From: RGIG4079 sp045646905
GTDB taxonomy: Bacteria > Bacteroidota > Bacteroidia > Bacteroidales > Muribaculaceae
Direction: 5' to 3'
Length of the DNA: 64,000 bases
Assembly: GCA_045646905.1 (NCBI GenBank)
Contig: JAZRLP010000004.1
Coordinates: 1 to 64,000, forward strand
This document shows, piece after piece, positions 16,238 to 25,631 of the stretch. The notes below the pieces were generated by a model. It saw nothing but the letters and a program-made list of their open reading frames with translations, was not told the origin of the DNA and searched no databases. Every line of letters starts with the position of its first letter. Positions within the stretch are counted from its first letter, which is position 1. The translations under genes and the position numbers were made by a program.

Positions 16238-19195
16238 CTATTGCATCGCTTTATACACTTCAGAGAAGATTCGAGGGCGAATGTTGAGTTTTGAGAATGC
16301 CGAATTGTTGCGTGTGGTGTGAACGCGATTGCTGAGAAATATATAGATTAATTGCGACTGAGGATCGACCCAAAAACATGTCCCAGTAAATCCTGTGTGA
16401 CCAAAAGTTGCTGCCGATGCTTCACGACAAGTGGGCGAATTTTTCTCGTTTCGTTTATCGGGTTTGTCAAAACCTAACCCACGGCGACATGTAGAACTTT
16501 TTGATGTAGTAAATAGTTCAACCGTTTCCTCCGACAACAATCGTTCTTCGCCATATTCTCCTCCATTTAACCACATCTGACAAAGTTTGGCAAGGTCGTT
16601 GGCATTAGAAAATAATCCAGCATTTCCTTGCACTCCACCCGAAAAATTGGCTGTTTCATCATGCACATACCCCCACACCAACTGACGGCGAAGGAAGTTA
16701 TCTTTTTCGGTGGGAGCAATATCTGATTTACTCCATCTATCAAGTGGTCGATAACCTGTGTGAAAGGCTCCCAACGGCGCAAAGATAGTCTCATCAACCC
16801 ACTCATTGTGAGGACGACCAGTCAACCATTCCTCCATGTTCATCAATAGGCAGAAGTTAAGACAGCTATAATTATACTTTTTTGTATCGCGCAATTTTAT
16901 GTTATATATTCGCGACATTATAGTGTCCATTGTAGCTTGCCCCACATATATTCCATCGGCAGCAGCAAGTGTAAAACCGTCGGTTGCTTCGGGCGAGGTA
17001 ATATCACGGCGCAACTTGGCGTCTTTATGACCATATGCTCCGTTCTCAATCTTAATCGAATAGGTAGGAGATTGAGCGTTTTGGATAAGTTTACCATCAT
17101 ATGTAGCAGTGTCCATCATCATATTAAACATATTTACAGCAGCAGGCATCCCCGACTCATGATATAATAACTGTCGCACAGTGATTCGCGATTTATCGCC
17201 GCCTTGTAATGGCTCTATATACTCCGAAACAGGTGCATCAAGTTCAAAGAGCCCCTCATCATAAGCTCGCATCACCCCCGACAGTGTACCAGTTGCTTTT
17301 GAAACCGAAGCAAGGTCATATAATGTTTCATCAGTAACCTCTTTTTTTTCCTCAAAATCGAGTGTGCCATAACTTTTATTGATTATCACATTACCATCCT
17401 TTGCTACAAGCACTTGGCACCCGGGAAATGCCTTTGTTTTTAGACCTTGGTTTACCAAATCATCAACCCTCGCTTCTAAATTAGGATTAAGACCAATTGC
17501 CTCGGGAGTAGTATATCCCAAGCGCGATTTTTTCAACTTCACACCAGTTCCCAACGGTGCGATTCCTTTGAGGTTTACTGGTAGTCGCCCACTCACCTCA
17601 ATACCACCAAATATCGCTTGAGCAGCATATTCACGAATATAGCGAGTATCATCATAGGCCAATACCAAAGTTTTTAAGCCATTTAGCGACGCTCCAAATT
17701 CGGCCATTTCATAGGGATTCATAAAGAATACCGGCACCATATTAGGAATTGATTTTAATTGAGCAAAAGCCTGTTTTTGTGCGGCCTTATCATTAAATAC
17801 CCCTACAATCACCACATCATGGTTTTTTATTGCCGATAGTGTTGATGCCGACAACCCGCCCGAAGTAGAATAGACTTTTACATTGGCATACTTGCGACAA
17901 AATTGAGAGAAAATCTCATTGCTCGATGCTCCGAGATTTACTACAGCGATAGAGCGTTCGGCCAATCCTCGTATAGGCAACAATTTTGAATCATTGCGAA
18001 CAACAGTCATCAATGCAGCCGACAATTTGCGATTAACAGCCTCGGCTGTTGATGAATTTATGCGCGACTCTAACCCACTAATATTTATCGGTTTTTCAAC
18101 TGTCAACCCCAATGCATATTTATAAGCCAACATCTTTTTGCATCGTGTTTCAATCATTTTAGATGTAATCTTGCCCGACTTTAATGCGGCCATCACTGCA
18201 TCGAGATCTTTTGAAGGGCTACTTGAGCCCAACAAAACATCAGCCCCGGCCATCAATGCCGCCACACAATTATTTATTGATGAGTTGGCTCCTTTCATTG
18301 CCAAGGCATCGGTAAAAATTAGACCTTCAAAACCCATTTTATCGCGTAGCAAGTCGGTAGTTATAACCTTTGACAATGAAGCGGGAGTGCCAGTTTTATC
18401 CAATGCAGGCACCGATAGATGACCTACCATTACCCCCGACAATCGTGCATCGATATATTGATTAAATGGTAATAAATCAACCATGTTTAAAGTCGTGCGA
18501 TTGTGTGACACTGTTGGCAATGCTTTATGCGAGTCGACCGAGGTGTCGCCATGTCCTGGGAAATGCTTGCTCACCGACATCACTCCTCCCTCTTCCAAGC
18601 CTCTCGAATAGGCAATGCCCAATCGTGATACTCGGGCAGGATCTTCACCAAATGAGCGATATCCTATCACAGGATTAGATGGATTGGAATTAACATCGAG
18701 CACTGGCGCAAAATTCACATGAATTCCAAGCAATCGACATTCACGAGCCATCTCTCTGCCATATTCATATAGTAACTTTTCATCACTAATTGCACCCAAC
18801 CCCATATTATAAGGGAAACGAGGTGTGTCTTTAATGCGCATTGACAACCCCCATTCACCATCAAACGACATGAGCACAGGCACATCGGCAATCGACTGTG
18901 CATAATTGGTCATTGTGGCATACTCTTCCATACTTCCCTTGCTAAACAATAAACCACCCATTTTTTCGGTTTTCACCCATTTGCTAATAGTGGCTTTAGA
19001 TGTCGCACCACTACGAGGGTCAACCATTGGGATAAATAACTGTGCAGCTCGTTCACGATCGCTCAATGTATTGTAAACCGAATCAACCCATTGTTGATTC
19101 TTCGCCATACTGCGTTGATAAATTAATGCTGGATTGCCAGCCCACATCGACAACGACAATGCCGACATTAATAACATTATAAAAGTTTTCTTCAT
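16238..19195 (-). CDS. Fused GH3 beta-N-acetylhexosaminidase and serine beta-lactamase-like hydrolase
   Basis: A 985-residue exported protein with a signal peptide ending near MWAG. Residues about 40-360 are a NagZ-type GH3 domain: K210-H-F-P-G-H-G, the catalytic D221-S-H223 pair and the nucleophile D296 (IFTDALAMKG). Residues about 370-570 resemble the C-terminal GH3 domain. Residues about 590-985 are a class C beta-lactamase/esterase-like domain with S630-V-S-K633, Y776-S-C778 where family members usually have YxN or YSD, and H933-T-G. This fusion is known in Bacteroidetes and fits peptidoglycan recycling in the periplasm. It follows a nucleotidase gene after 15 bp. Whether the second domain is active is uncertain given the cysteine at the third position of the Y motif. 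Confidence 0.93.
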   Translation of the reverse strand: MKKTFIMLLMSALSLSMWAGNPALIYQRSMAKNQQWVDSVYNTLSDRERAAQLFIPMVDPRSGATSKATISKWVKTEKMGGLLFSKGSMEEYATMTNYAQSIADVPVLMSFDGEWGLSMRIKDTPRFPYNMGLGAISDEKLLYEYGREMARECRLLGIHVNFAPVLDVNSNPSNPVIGYRSFGEDPARVSRLGIAYSRGLEEGGVMSVSKHFPGHGDTSVDSHKALPTVSHNRTTLNMVDLLPFNQYIDARLSGVMVGHLSVPALDKTGTPASLSKVITTDLLRDKMGFEGLIFTDALAMKGANSSINNCVAALMAGADVLLGSSSPSKDLDAVMAALKSGKITSKMIETRCKKMLAYKYALGLTVEKPINISGLESRINSSTAEAVNRKLSAALMTVVRNDSKLLPIRGLAERSIAVVNLGASSNEIFSQFCRKYANVKVYSTSGGLSASTLSAIKNHDVVIVGVFNDKAAQKQAFAQLKSIPNMVPVFFMNPYEMAEFGASLNGLKTLVLAYDDTRYIREYAAQAIFGGIEVSGRLPVNLKGIAPLGTGVKLKKSRLGYTTPEAIGLNPNLEARVDDLVNQGLKTKAFPGCQVLVAKDGNVIINKSYGTLDFEEKKEVTDETLYDLASVSKATGTLSGVMRAYDEGLFELDAPVSEYIEPLQGGDKSRITVRQLLYHESGMPAAVNMFNMMMDTATYDGKLIQNAQSPTYSIKIENGAYGHKDAKLRRDITSPEATDGFTLAAADGIYVGQATMDTIMSRIYNIKLRDTKKYNYSCLNFCLLMNMEEWLTGRPHNEWVDETIFAPLGAFHTGYRPLDRWSKSDIAPTEKDNFLRRQLVWGYVHDETANFSGGVQGNAGLFSNANDLAKLCQMWLNGGEYGEERLLSEETVELFTTSKSSTCRRGLGFDKPDKRNEKNSPTCREASAATFGHTGFTGTCFWVDPQSQLIYIFLSNRVHTTRNNSAFSKLNIRPRIFSEVYKAMQ

Positions 19196-19210
19196 TATTT
19201 GAAGTAATTC

Positions 19211-20728
19211 TTAATTATTGTTTCTCATTCTTTTTTTGGTTGAAGGATTTATTTGAGGATTTTCTTGTGATTGCAAATAATCAATCATTTCATCATATAA
19301 AACCTTTTCACCGATTTTCAACACTCTTCCGTTTGTCAACGGTGACATATAATCGCCACCATTGGCAAGATAATCAATTGTGGCAAGAATATATGTTTTG
19401 CTTGGCACAACTTCTTCGCCATTAAGTTTAACTGACACACATTTTTTAGTCATTGCATCATACACTGCATCAACTTGTGCACTCACACAATCTCCATCAC
19501 GCAATGCCATCACATCAAACGCATCAAGCAAGTCTTGTCCGTTAATCTCAAGAATCGTAATGCTATTTTTAAAAGGCAACAATGCCATTATAGCCCCAAT
19601 TGAAAAATCGCCTTGGGGAATGGAATTACGGATACCTCCTTTATTCACAATAGCTAAATCGACCTCTCTACCAAATAATTTTGTAGCTTGAGCATATATC
19701 ATATCACATACAAAATTTTCAATTGGAGCTTCATCTTTTTTCAATTCATTCACAACATAAGCAATAGGCTTAGTCAACAATTCGGTCACACCATCACGAT
19801 ATTGGTCAATCTTAGCGCTCAAATCTTTATCTATATTCTTATCGTATCGCGAATCTATTTCATACACTTTTGAAGTCGCAGTCAAGTTGTCAAGGTCAAG
19901 TTTTATTTCACCTACACACACTCCCGACTTTCCCACTTGAGCGACCAATACAGTATCACCTACTACATTAACAATTTTATGAGCAAATTCACAAGATGTA
20001 TCATTAGGATTAACCACCACATGTGAATGACCACCTATAATTATATCAATATTTTTACTGTTAACTGCAAGTGTTGAATCTCCAATATTTGCAACCTCAT
20101 CACGATATCCTAAGTGAGTCAACGCAATAACCATGTCAGCGCCATGTTGCAATTTTAAATCTTCGGCCAAAGTATTTGCCGTTAATAACGGATCTTTATA
20201 TGAGATACCCTTATAACATTCATATGAAATTAAACCTTCTGGGTTTGCAGTCAAAGCAATAAATGCAATTTTTTTACCATCATATTCTTTTATAGCATAA
20301 GGAGCAATCTTTTGCGACAAATCCAATCCAGTAAAGTCATAATTACTTGAAATATATTTTGCACGGGTGCTTTCTACCATTGATGACAATGATTCAATAC
20401 CATTATCGAGTTCATGATTGCCGATTGTAACAAAATCATACCCCAACTCGTTAGTTAATTCACATTCTACTTTTCCACCATATAAATTAAAATATAGAGT
20501 GCCTTGCACCCTATCACCTGCATCGACAAGCAAAACATTGGCATTTGCATTTCTCACGCTATCAATCAATACCTTGCGACGCAATATCCCACCTTTATCG
20601 TTATCAGTTGGATCAATCTGGCTATGAGTATCATTAGTGTGAAGTATAACAACATCTGTTGCAAACATATGCACAAAACCAAATGCCATTAAAAATACTA
20701 CAACACTAAAATATTTTAAGATTTTCAT
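19211..20728 (-). CDS. 5'-nucleotidase / UDP-sugar hydrolase (UshA family)
   Basis: A 505-residue exported metallophosphoesterase that dephosphorylates nucleotides or UDP-sugars in the periplasm. The signal peptide ends near HMFA. The metal-binding motifs are LHTNDTH (N32, D33, H35), VDAGDRVQGT, TIGNHELD (N104, H105), ALTHLGYRDE and GGHSHVV. The C-terminal nucleotide-binding domain has VNKGGIRNSIPQGDFS and LLPFKNSITILEI. In several Bacteroidales the two halves are separate genes; here they are one chain. It opens an operon with the GH3 fusion gene 15 bp downstream. The extreme end is basic (KKRMRNNN). Confidence 0.94.
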   Translation of the reverse strand: MKILKYFSVVVFLMAFGFVHMFATDVVILHTNDTHSQIDPTDNDKGGILRRKVLIDSVRNANANVLLVDAGDRVQGTLYFNLYGGKVECELTNELGYDFVTIGNHELDNGIESLSSMVESTRAKYISSNYDFTGLDLSQKIAPYAIKEYDGKKIAFIALTANPEGLISYECYKGISYKDPLLTANTLAEDLKLQHGADMVIALTHLGYRDEVANIGDSTLAVNSKNIDIIIGGHSHVVVNPNDTSCEFAHKIVNVVGDTVLVAQVGKSGVCVGEIKLDLDNLTATSKVYEIDSRYDKNIDKDLSAKIDQYRDGVTELLTKPIAYVVNELKKDEAPIENFVCDMIYAQATKLFGREVDLAIVNKGGIRNSIPQGDFSIGAIMALLPFKNSITILEINGQDLLDAFDVMALRDGDCVSAQVDAVYDAMTKKCVSVKLNGEEVVPSKTYILATIDYLANGGDYMSPLTNGRVLKIGEKVLYDEMIDYLQSQENPQINPSTKKRMRNNN

Positions 20729-20753
20729 AAGCCTATTTCACTTGTTTATATTG

Positions 20754-20785
20754 CAAATTTACAAAATAAAAAGTGATAAATCAAA
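20754..20785 (-). promoter_or_regulatory. Promoter of the nucleotidase-GH3 operon
   Basis: Minus strand: TTTG (20782-20785), 20 bases, TAAATTTG (20754-20761). Confidence 0.8.
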
Positions 20786-20896
20786 AGAGCAACATAGTTA
20801 AACACATAAACTCCCTATTTTCATCATCTTAACACTCCTCGTCAACCTCCGCTAAACAATTAATCCATTTCAAATACAAAATTTACCTCTAAATTC

Positions 20897-20927
20897 TTTG
20901 TCAATAAGAAAATTTGTTGTAACTTTG
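20897..20927 (+). promoter_or_regulatory. Promoter of the tRNA-Arg pair
   Basis: TTTG (20897-20900), 19 bases, TAACTTTG (20920-20927), 22 bases before the first tRNA. Confidence 0.85.
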
Positions 20928-20949
20928 CACTCGCAAACGGAAAGAAAAT

Positions 20950-21023
20950 GGCTCCGTAGCTCAACTGAATAGAGCATCTGACTACGGATCAGAAGGTTAC
21001 AGGTTTGAATCCTGTCGGAGTCA
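20950..21023 (+). tRNA. tRNA-Arg (anticodon ACG)
   Basis: Acceptor GGCTCCG pairs with CGGAGTC (one G-T); anticodon stem TCTGA/TCAGA with loop CTACGGA, anticodon ACG, to be edited to ICG. T loop GGTTTGAATCC. CCA is not encoded. Confidence 0.97.
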
Positions 21024-21048
21024 CAAATTCATAATAAGCCAATCGTTT

Positions 21049-21122
21049 GGCTCCGTAGCTCAACTGAATAGAGCATCTGACTACGGATCAGAAGGTTACA
21101 GGTTTGAATCCTGTCGGAGTCA
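21049..21122 (+). tRNA. tRNA-Arg (anticodon ACG), second identical copy
   Basis: Identical over all 74 bases to the copy at 20950, separated by 25 bases. A common promoter and terminator suggest one transcript. Confidence 0.97.
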
Positions 21123-21123
21123 C

Positions 21124-21154
21124 AAAAAAGAGCATCAATTTGATGCTCTTTTTT
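21124..21154 (+). terminator. Terminator of the tRNA-Arg pair
   Basis: Hairpin AAGAGCATCA-ATT-TGATGCTCTT flanked by A- and T-runs. Confidence 0.9.
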
Positions 21155-21302
21155 GTATTTATACCTCATGCCTAACCTATCACCAGAGGCGAGATGAACA
21201 ATAAGCAGGATTGATTTATTGCACATTTTGAGCGTTGTCAAAAAAGAAACACGAACCGAAAGATTTCGATTCGTGTTAATTCAAATAATATGATAAATGT
21301 TA

Positions 21303-22262
21303 TTATTTAGCTTCCCAACCAAGAGCTGAAGCGCCAAGCACAGCAGCATCGGCTTCTTTTAGTTCTGACAACAACACTTTTACTTTGCCTTTGAAAATTC
21401 CCATCATATTCTTTTCCATAGCATTGCGCAATGGTTTCATTAACAATTCGCCCGATTTTGCAAGACCACCAAATAGAACGATTGCTTGAGGAGAAGAGAA
21501 TACAGTGAAGTCGCAGAATGCTTCACCAAGAATCTTACCAGTATATTCAAATACATCTTTTGCTAATTGGTCACCAGCATTAGCTGCATCAAATACATCT
21601 TTTGAGGTAATCTCTTCAATAGGAAGTTCGCGAAGAGATGATTCATCGGTGCGAATTTCAAGGAATTCACGAGCAGTGCGCGCAACACCTGTTGCCGAGC
21701 AGTATGCTTCAAGACAGCCAGTGCGACCGCAACCACAAAGACGACCGTTGTTTCGTTTCACGATAACATGACCAAGCTCGCCTGCAAAGCCATCATGACC
21801 ATAAACAAGCTGGCCATTGATAACGATACCACTACCTACCCCAGTGCCAAGCGTAATCATGATAAAATCTTTTAGACCACGCGCTGCGCCATAGGTCATT
21901 TCGCCAATTGCTGCTGCATTAGCATCGTTGGTGATAGCAACAGGAATACCAAACTTTTCGCTAACTAATTTTGCCAAAGGTATTGGAGTGGGCCAAGGAA
22001 GGTTTACACCATCCTCTATAACGCCTGTAAAATAGTTTGCATTTGGAGCACCTATACCTATACCATGAATTTTGCCGGTAGCATCATTGGCGTCGATGAG
22101 ACGCATTGTTTCGGTGTAAAGTTCGTCGATATAATCATCAATATTGCTATGCTTTTGTGTTTTGATTGAAGACGAAGCCACAACCATGCCACGAGCATCA
22201 ACAATTCCAAATACTGTGTTGGTACCACCTATATCGATACCTATAACATAAGGTTTGCTCAT
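21303..22262 (-). CDS. ROK-family glucokinase
   Basis: Phosphorylates glucose (or a related sugar) with ATP to feed glycolysis. The 319 residues begin with the phosphate-binding GIDIGGTNTVFG. The ROK zinc site is seen as GHVIVKRNNGRLCGCGRTGC, followed by LEAYCS. TLGTGVGSGIV and LFGGLAKSGE are also conserved. It stands alone after the tRNA-Arg pair, with a TATCTTTG box 61 bases upstream. Sugar specificity cannot be settled: other ROK sugar kinases (fructose, N-acetylglucosamine, ManNAc) share the motifs, but the spacing of EXGH-type residues fits glucokinase. Confidence 0.9.
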   Translation of the reverse strand: MSKPYVIGIDIGGTNTVFGIVDARGMVVASSSIKTQKHSNIDDYIDELYTETMRLIDANDATGKIHGIGIGAPNANYFTGVIEDGVNLPWPTPIPLAKLVSEKFGIPVAITNDANAAAIGEMTYGAARGLKDFIMITLGTGVGSGIVINGQLVYGHDGFAGELGHVIVKRNNGRLCGCGRTGCLEAYCSATGVARTAREFLEIRTDESSLRELPIEEITSKDVFDAANAGDQLAKDVFEYTGKILGEAFCDFTVFSSPQAIVLFGGLAKSGELLMKPLRNAMEKNMMGIFKGKVKVLLSELKEADAAVLGASALGWEAK

Positions 22263-22322
22263 AATTAAATTTTATTTTAAATGGTATTAATTGTAAATTT
22301 TAAAATCACAAAAATATTTTTA

Positions 22323-22330
22323 CAAAGATA
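22323..22330 (-). promoter_or_regulatory. -7 box TATCTTTG for the glucokinase gene
   Basis: Perfect TANNTTTG box on the minus strand, 61 bases before the start codon; no clear TTTG partner. Confidence 0.5.
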
Positions 22331-22419
22331 GAATTAAATATTAATTTAAACTCACCTATAGGCAAAAATGTTGCAAAAAAATTGTTAATCCACCCAATCA
22401 ATATTATTCATTGCATTAA

Positions 22420-23997
22420 TTACTCCACATTATTCATCTCTTTAATTTCTCCTATCCACAAATGCACAGTAGCTCGTTGAGGAAATGCATAATAATATTT
22501 TTTACCGCTCTCGGTAGTAAATTTGAAATTAGAACACATCAATCTTTTTTTAGTATGCCCAAAATCTATTTCATAATATGTCTCACGACGGAATTTAGAT
22601 TCGTCAACAATAGGTGCATATAAAAAACCATCATAAATCATAAATGGGTTATTGCCACCTACCTTCACACCACTCAACTCATCAGCCTCACGCATACAAG
22701 TGGGAACTACTCTCATATCCTTATCTTCACTATTACGATATTTTTCATACCAGTCCAACACCAAATCATAGGTAAACATTTCAAAATAAGGCTTTTTCCA
22801 TGCCAATGGCGATGCTTGATAATCGTATGTAACATCGGCAAACACAAGACCATCGGGCGATTTCTCATATTCAGCCATCACAATATCATATTCGGTGCGC
22901 ACTTTTATGGCATAATATACTACTACAGTATAATGTGCCAACAAAAACAATGCTATCACAATCGTAGCAATTTGTTTAGCAACCGATTTCACTCTTCCAT
23001 ATCGTGCCACTTTCATTTGACGCCACAAATATATCGTAGCTATTATCCCAAACAGATACCCCATCCAACCAGTGCGCACCCCAACATTTGTAATAAAATT
23101 GAGAGCGCTACCTGATACTGAAATTGCCACAAATGCCACAAAAATGGGGTCTAAAATCAATTTGCGTGATGTCTTTTTCATCAATGCTACCACTATTGAA
23201 AGCATTAATATGAGCAATGGAGTATGATATAGCAATACTTTGCGCAAAACTGCATATAAATCAAATGATGTTGTCTTATAACCAACATTGGTTTGCAACC
23301 CAGGTGCCATTGCCAGCCATATTATACCCACAATGAGTCCTATAATCATCGCCAATCTTTGACGATTTATTGCTCGCCTATCAACAACAAGATATACTAC
23401 AAACCCCACCAACAATGGGCCAGCAATACCCTCATGCCAAGCACCCATTAAGATGCCTAAAATTGCAGATATCGCAACATGTGGTTGCCGATTCTTGTAA
23501 AAGAAAACCCAAGCCAACCATAAAGACAAGGCCGAGGACCAGATGTAATTCAACGCAAAACATTGAGTAAACATCTCCTCATACCATGGCAACATAAACG
23601 AGAGCATTAACGCTGACACTACCAAGAGCAATGGATTTCGCCTTGATAGCCCACTCAACTTTGTGGCCAGCCACAACATTGTTCCAACTAATAGTCCCGA
23701 CATTATTGACGGAAAAATCTTGGGTATCAACAATGTAAATGTAAATACGATATTGGCAAGCCTTATATTATCATGTTCATAATGGGACTTCCAACATTCC
23801 CACAAACCATTGGCCGGAAACGAGGTATCAATACCCATGCAATAATCGCGCAATGGTGTCATATACCAATAATCATCGCATGTGTATGGCATTATTGAAT
23901 AAACCAAAATGTGCGCAATTGTTACCATCGCAATAATTCCCCAATAGAACCATTGCAACGATACATCTTTGTTCACATCTTTTCTAAATAGTTTCAT
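22420..23997 (-). CDS. Polytopic membrane protein, DUF6056-like / GT-C type
   Basis: A 525-residue integral membrane protein with about eleven transmembrane helices in residues 15-375, then a soluble C-terminal part of some 145 residues. After the first helix comes YTCDDYWYM, an Asp-Asp pair in the first periplasmic loop, as in GT-C glycosyltransferases using lipid-linked sugars. I recall this arrangement from Bacteroides proteins labelled DUF6056. The soluble end has FADVTYDYQASPLAWKKPYF and YYEIDFGHTKKRL. Probable role: adding a sugar to a surface glycan or glycoprotein. Alone on the minus strand. Assignment to GT-C is inference. Confidence 0.7.
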   Translation of the reverse strand: MKLFRKDVNKDVSLQWFYWGIIAMVTIAHILVYSIMPYTCDDYWYMTPLRDYCMGIDTSFPANGLWECWKSHYEHDNIRLANIVFTFTLLIPKIFPSIMSGLLVGTMLWLATKLSGLSRRNPLLLVVSALMLSFMLPWYEEMFTQCFALNYIWSSALSLWLAWVFFYKNRQPHVAISAILGILMGAWHEGIAGPLLVGFVVYLVVDRRAINRQRLAMIIGLIVGIIWLAMAPGLQTNVGYKTTSFDLYAVLRKVLLYHTPLLILMLSIVVALMKKTSRKLILDPIFVAFVAISVSGSALNFITNVGVRTGWMGYLFGIIATIYLWRQMKVARYGRVKSVAKQIATIVIALFLLAHYTVVVYYAIKVRTEYDIVMAEYEKSPDGLVFADVTYDYQASPLAWKKPYFEMFTYDLVLDWYEKYRNSEDKDMRVVPTCMREADELSGVKVGGNNPFMIYDGFLYAPIVDESKFRRETYYEIDFGHTKKRLMCSNFKFTTESGKKYYYAFPQRATVHLWIGEIKEMNNVE

Positions 23998-24078
23998 TAC
24001 TCAATAGGCGACAATAATTTCTTCTTAAATGCAAAGATAAGAGAAATACATCATTTGAGATATAATTTTGGAAAATAA

Positions 24079-24105
24079 AAAAAGGTTGTCGTGATGACAA
24101 CCTTG
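24079..24105 (-). terminator. Terminator of the initiator tRNA
   Basis: Arms 24082-24090 and 24096-24104 (AAGGTTGTC and complement), followed on the minus strand by T7. Confidence 0.85.
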
Positions 24106-24112
24106 AATTTAG

Positions 24113-24184
<72 letters not shown>

Positions 24185-24198
24185 ATGTTTTCTGTGTG

Positions 24199-24229
24199 CA
24201 AAGGTACACACTTTTTTCAAACCCACAAA
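24199..24229 (-). promoter_or_regulatory. Promoter of the initiator tRNA
   Basis: Minus strand: TTTG (24226-24229), 19 bases, TACCTTTG (24199-24206). Confidence 0.85.
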
Positions 24230-24376
24230 ATATATCGCCAACTATTTTCTTAAAAAATGCAAAAATCATGTTTTGCAACATAAAAATCCACCCTTTTCTA
24301 TGAGTATTAAGGATACTCCTCGCCCAAAAATACGGGGTACTTTGCCCAAAATCAACAATAATCGATTTTTAACAAC

Positions 24377-24406
24377 GAGCGAGTTACCCCACTTGAGGTA
24401 GCTCGC
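24377..24406. terminator. Hairpin after the DUF4878 lipoprotein gene
   Basis: Arms 24379-24388 and 24397-24406 pair with one G-T. The T-run on the minus strand is weak and displaced, so its strength as terminator is doubtful. The rest of 24185-24432 holds only the tRNA promoter. Confidence 0.55.
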
Positions 24407-24432
24407 TATTACAGTTTTATTTGATTAAAATC

Positions 24433-24840
24433 CTATTTTTTCACAATAGGCTTCCAAGTACCATCAACCAATACCATATCATATGATTGATCTTTAGTAG
24501 AATCATCACCATAAGTGATTTTCATTTTCACTAATGCTGTTTTACCATCTTCGGCAATAGTTTCTTCAATCACTTCATATGATTTGATTCCACCTTTTGA
24601 TTCGATTTCTTTTGATACTTTCTCGTTTCCCATTGACACAAACAAGTCTTTAGTGCCTTGTTGTTGCTCAGCGGTCATACTTTCGTCAAAATGCATTTTT
24701 TCAACCAATGTTTTAAAATCGCCAGCTTTCATTAACTCCACGCATTCTTTTGCGCTATCAGAAGGAGTTGAACCGCCACCACATGCAGTCATCAATACAA
24801 CAACTGCCAAACTCACTGCAAATAATAATACTTTCTTCAT
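24433..24840 (-). CDS. DUF4878-type lipoprotein (135 aa)
   Basis: Signal peptide with lipobox LMTAC, lipidated C20, followed by GGGSTPSDSAKECVELMKAGDF. The remainder is one NTF2-like alpha/beta domain (VEKMHFDESM, GGIKSYEVIEETIAEDGKTA, KMKITYGDDST, VLVDGTWKPIVKK), the DUF4878 pattern (PF12870-like). Such domains occur in many small Bacteroidales lipoproteins without known function. It starts 27 bp after a papain-like lipoprotein gene on the same strand, so the two are probably cotranscribed and both anchored in the envelope. Confidence 0.85.
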   Translation of the reverse strand: MKKVLLFAVSLAVVVLMTACGGGSTPSDSAKECVELMKAGDFKTLVEKMHFDESMTAEQQQGTKDLFVSMGNEKVSKEIESKGGIKSYEVIEETIAEDGKTALVKMKITYGDDSTKDQSYDMVLVDGTWKPIVKK

Positions 24841-24867
24841 AATAATTGAATTTAATGGTTAATAAAG

Positions 24868-25485
24868 TTAATATTTAAATATCGTTGTTAGGTTTGTATT
24901 CTTATATATATCAGAGGGCATAATGTATTTCCCCGAAAATCCTGGTACATTAACCTCTGTCATTCGATTTTGCGATAAGTCAACATCACACTGAGCAAAT
25001 AATAACTCTACCAACTCCGTACAATATAGTTTAGTCGTATCCTCAATGTCATAGTCGTGATCAAAGATTACTCTTTGGCTTGCTTTCTCTAAAGCTCGTT
25101 CACTTATCAAACTACGCTGACCATCGGTCAACGGCAACCGCATTATTTCACCTTTTACCGCACGATTGGGCGCATAAAAGACCTCTATAGGTTCAATTTT
25201 AACTCCATCAAAATCACCCTCGCCAGGGACAGAGTGCACAACTTTAACGCTATCATTGTGAATTACGACTACCCCTATATGTGAATATAAGCCATCGGCA
25301 TCACTATGCAACACTATCTCACTTACTATCCCCTCCCCTTTGCGAAACGCAACATCTCCTTGCATCAATTTCTCAATGGGAATATCTAAAGCAGGCTGTG
25401 ATGAAGAACCACACGACACCATTGCAAACAATATAATGCCCAACATCAAACATCTACCAGTTACCATTGAATCGCATTTTGTCAT
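24868..25485 (-). CDS. Papain-like YiiX/YebB-type lipoprotein hydrolase
   Basis: A 205-residue lipoprotein (lipobox AMVSC, C25). The pattern LMQGDVAFRKGEGIVSEIV, then YSHIG with H69, and YCTELVE with C155 is that of the permuted NlpC/P60-like YiiX family (PF05708): His before Cys, unlike ordinary NlpC/P60. Members act as amide hydrolases or deacylases on peptides or lipids; the true substrate here is unknown. The start at 25485 is used; an ATG six codons later is also possible. Upstream is a TAAATTTG box with a TTTG 18 bases away. First gene of a pair with the DUF4878 lipoprotein. Confidence 0.85.
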   Translation of the reverse strand: MTKCDSMVTGRCLMLGIILFAMVSCGSSSQPALDIPIEKLMQGDVAFRKGEGIVSEIVLHSDADGLYSHIGVVVIHNDSVKVVHSVPGEGDFDGVKIEPIEVFYAPNRAVKGEIMRLPLTDGQRSLISERALEKASQRVIFDHDYDIEDTTKLYCTELVELLFAQCDVDLSQNRMTEVNVPGFSGKYIMPSDIYKNTNLTTIFKY

Positions 25486-25510
25486 ATTGTTTTCACAATC
25501 TACTCATTTA

Positions 25511-25541
25511 CAAATTTATAAATTATTTATATAATCCAAAA
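25511..25541 (-). promoter_or_regulatory. Promoter of the YiiX-like / DUF4878 pair
   Basis: Minus strand: TAAATTTG (25511-25518) with TTTG about 18 bases upstream, one base shorter than usual. Confidence 0.55.
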
Positions 25542-25565
25542 ATTTATTCAACAAAATTGCAAAAC

Positions 25566-25600
25566 AAAAAAAGCGAGCCACCTCACAAGAGGCAGCTCGC
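25566..25600 (-). terminator. Terminator of the 1551-residue T9SS protein gene
   Basis: Arms GCGAGC...CCTC and GAGG...GCTCGC (25573-25600) with a short internal mismatch, followed on the minus strand by T7. Confidence 0.8.
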
Positions 25601-25631
25601 AAAGCATCATTATATTGATTTATTGAAATAG

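Noticed and set aside
21029..21241. Open frame of 70 codons on the minus strand across the second tRNA-Arg
   Set aside because: It is antisense to a tRNA and its terminator; no promoter or start context.
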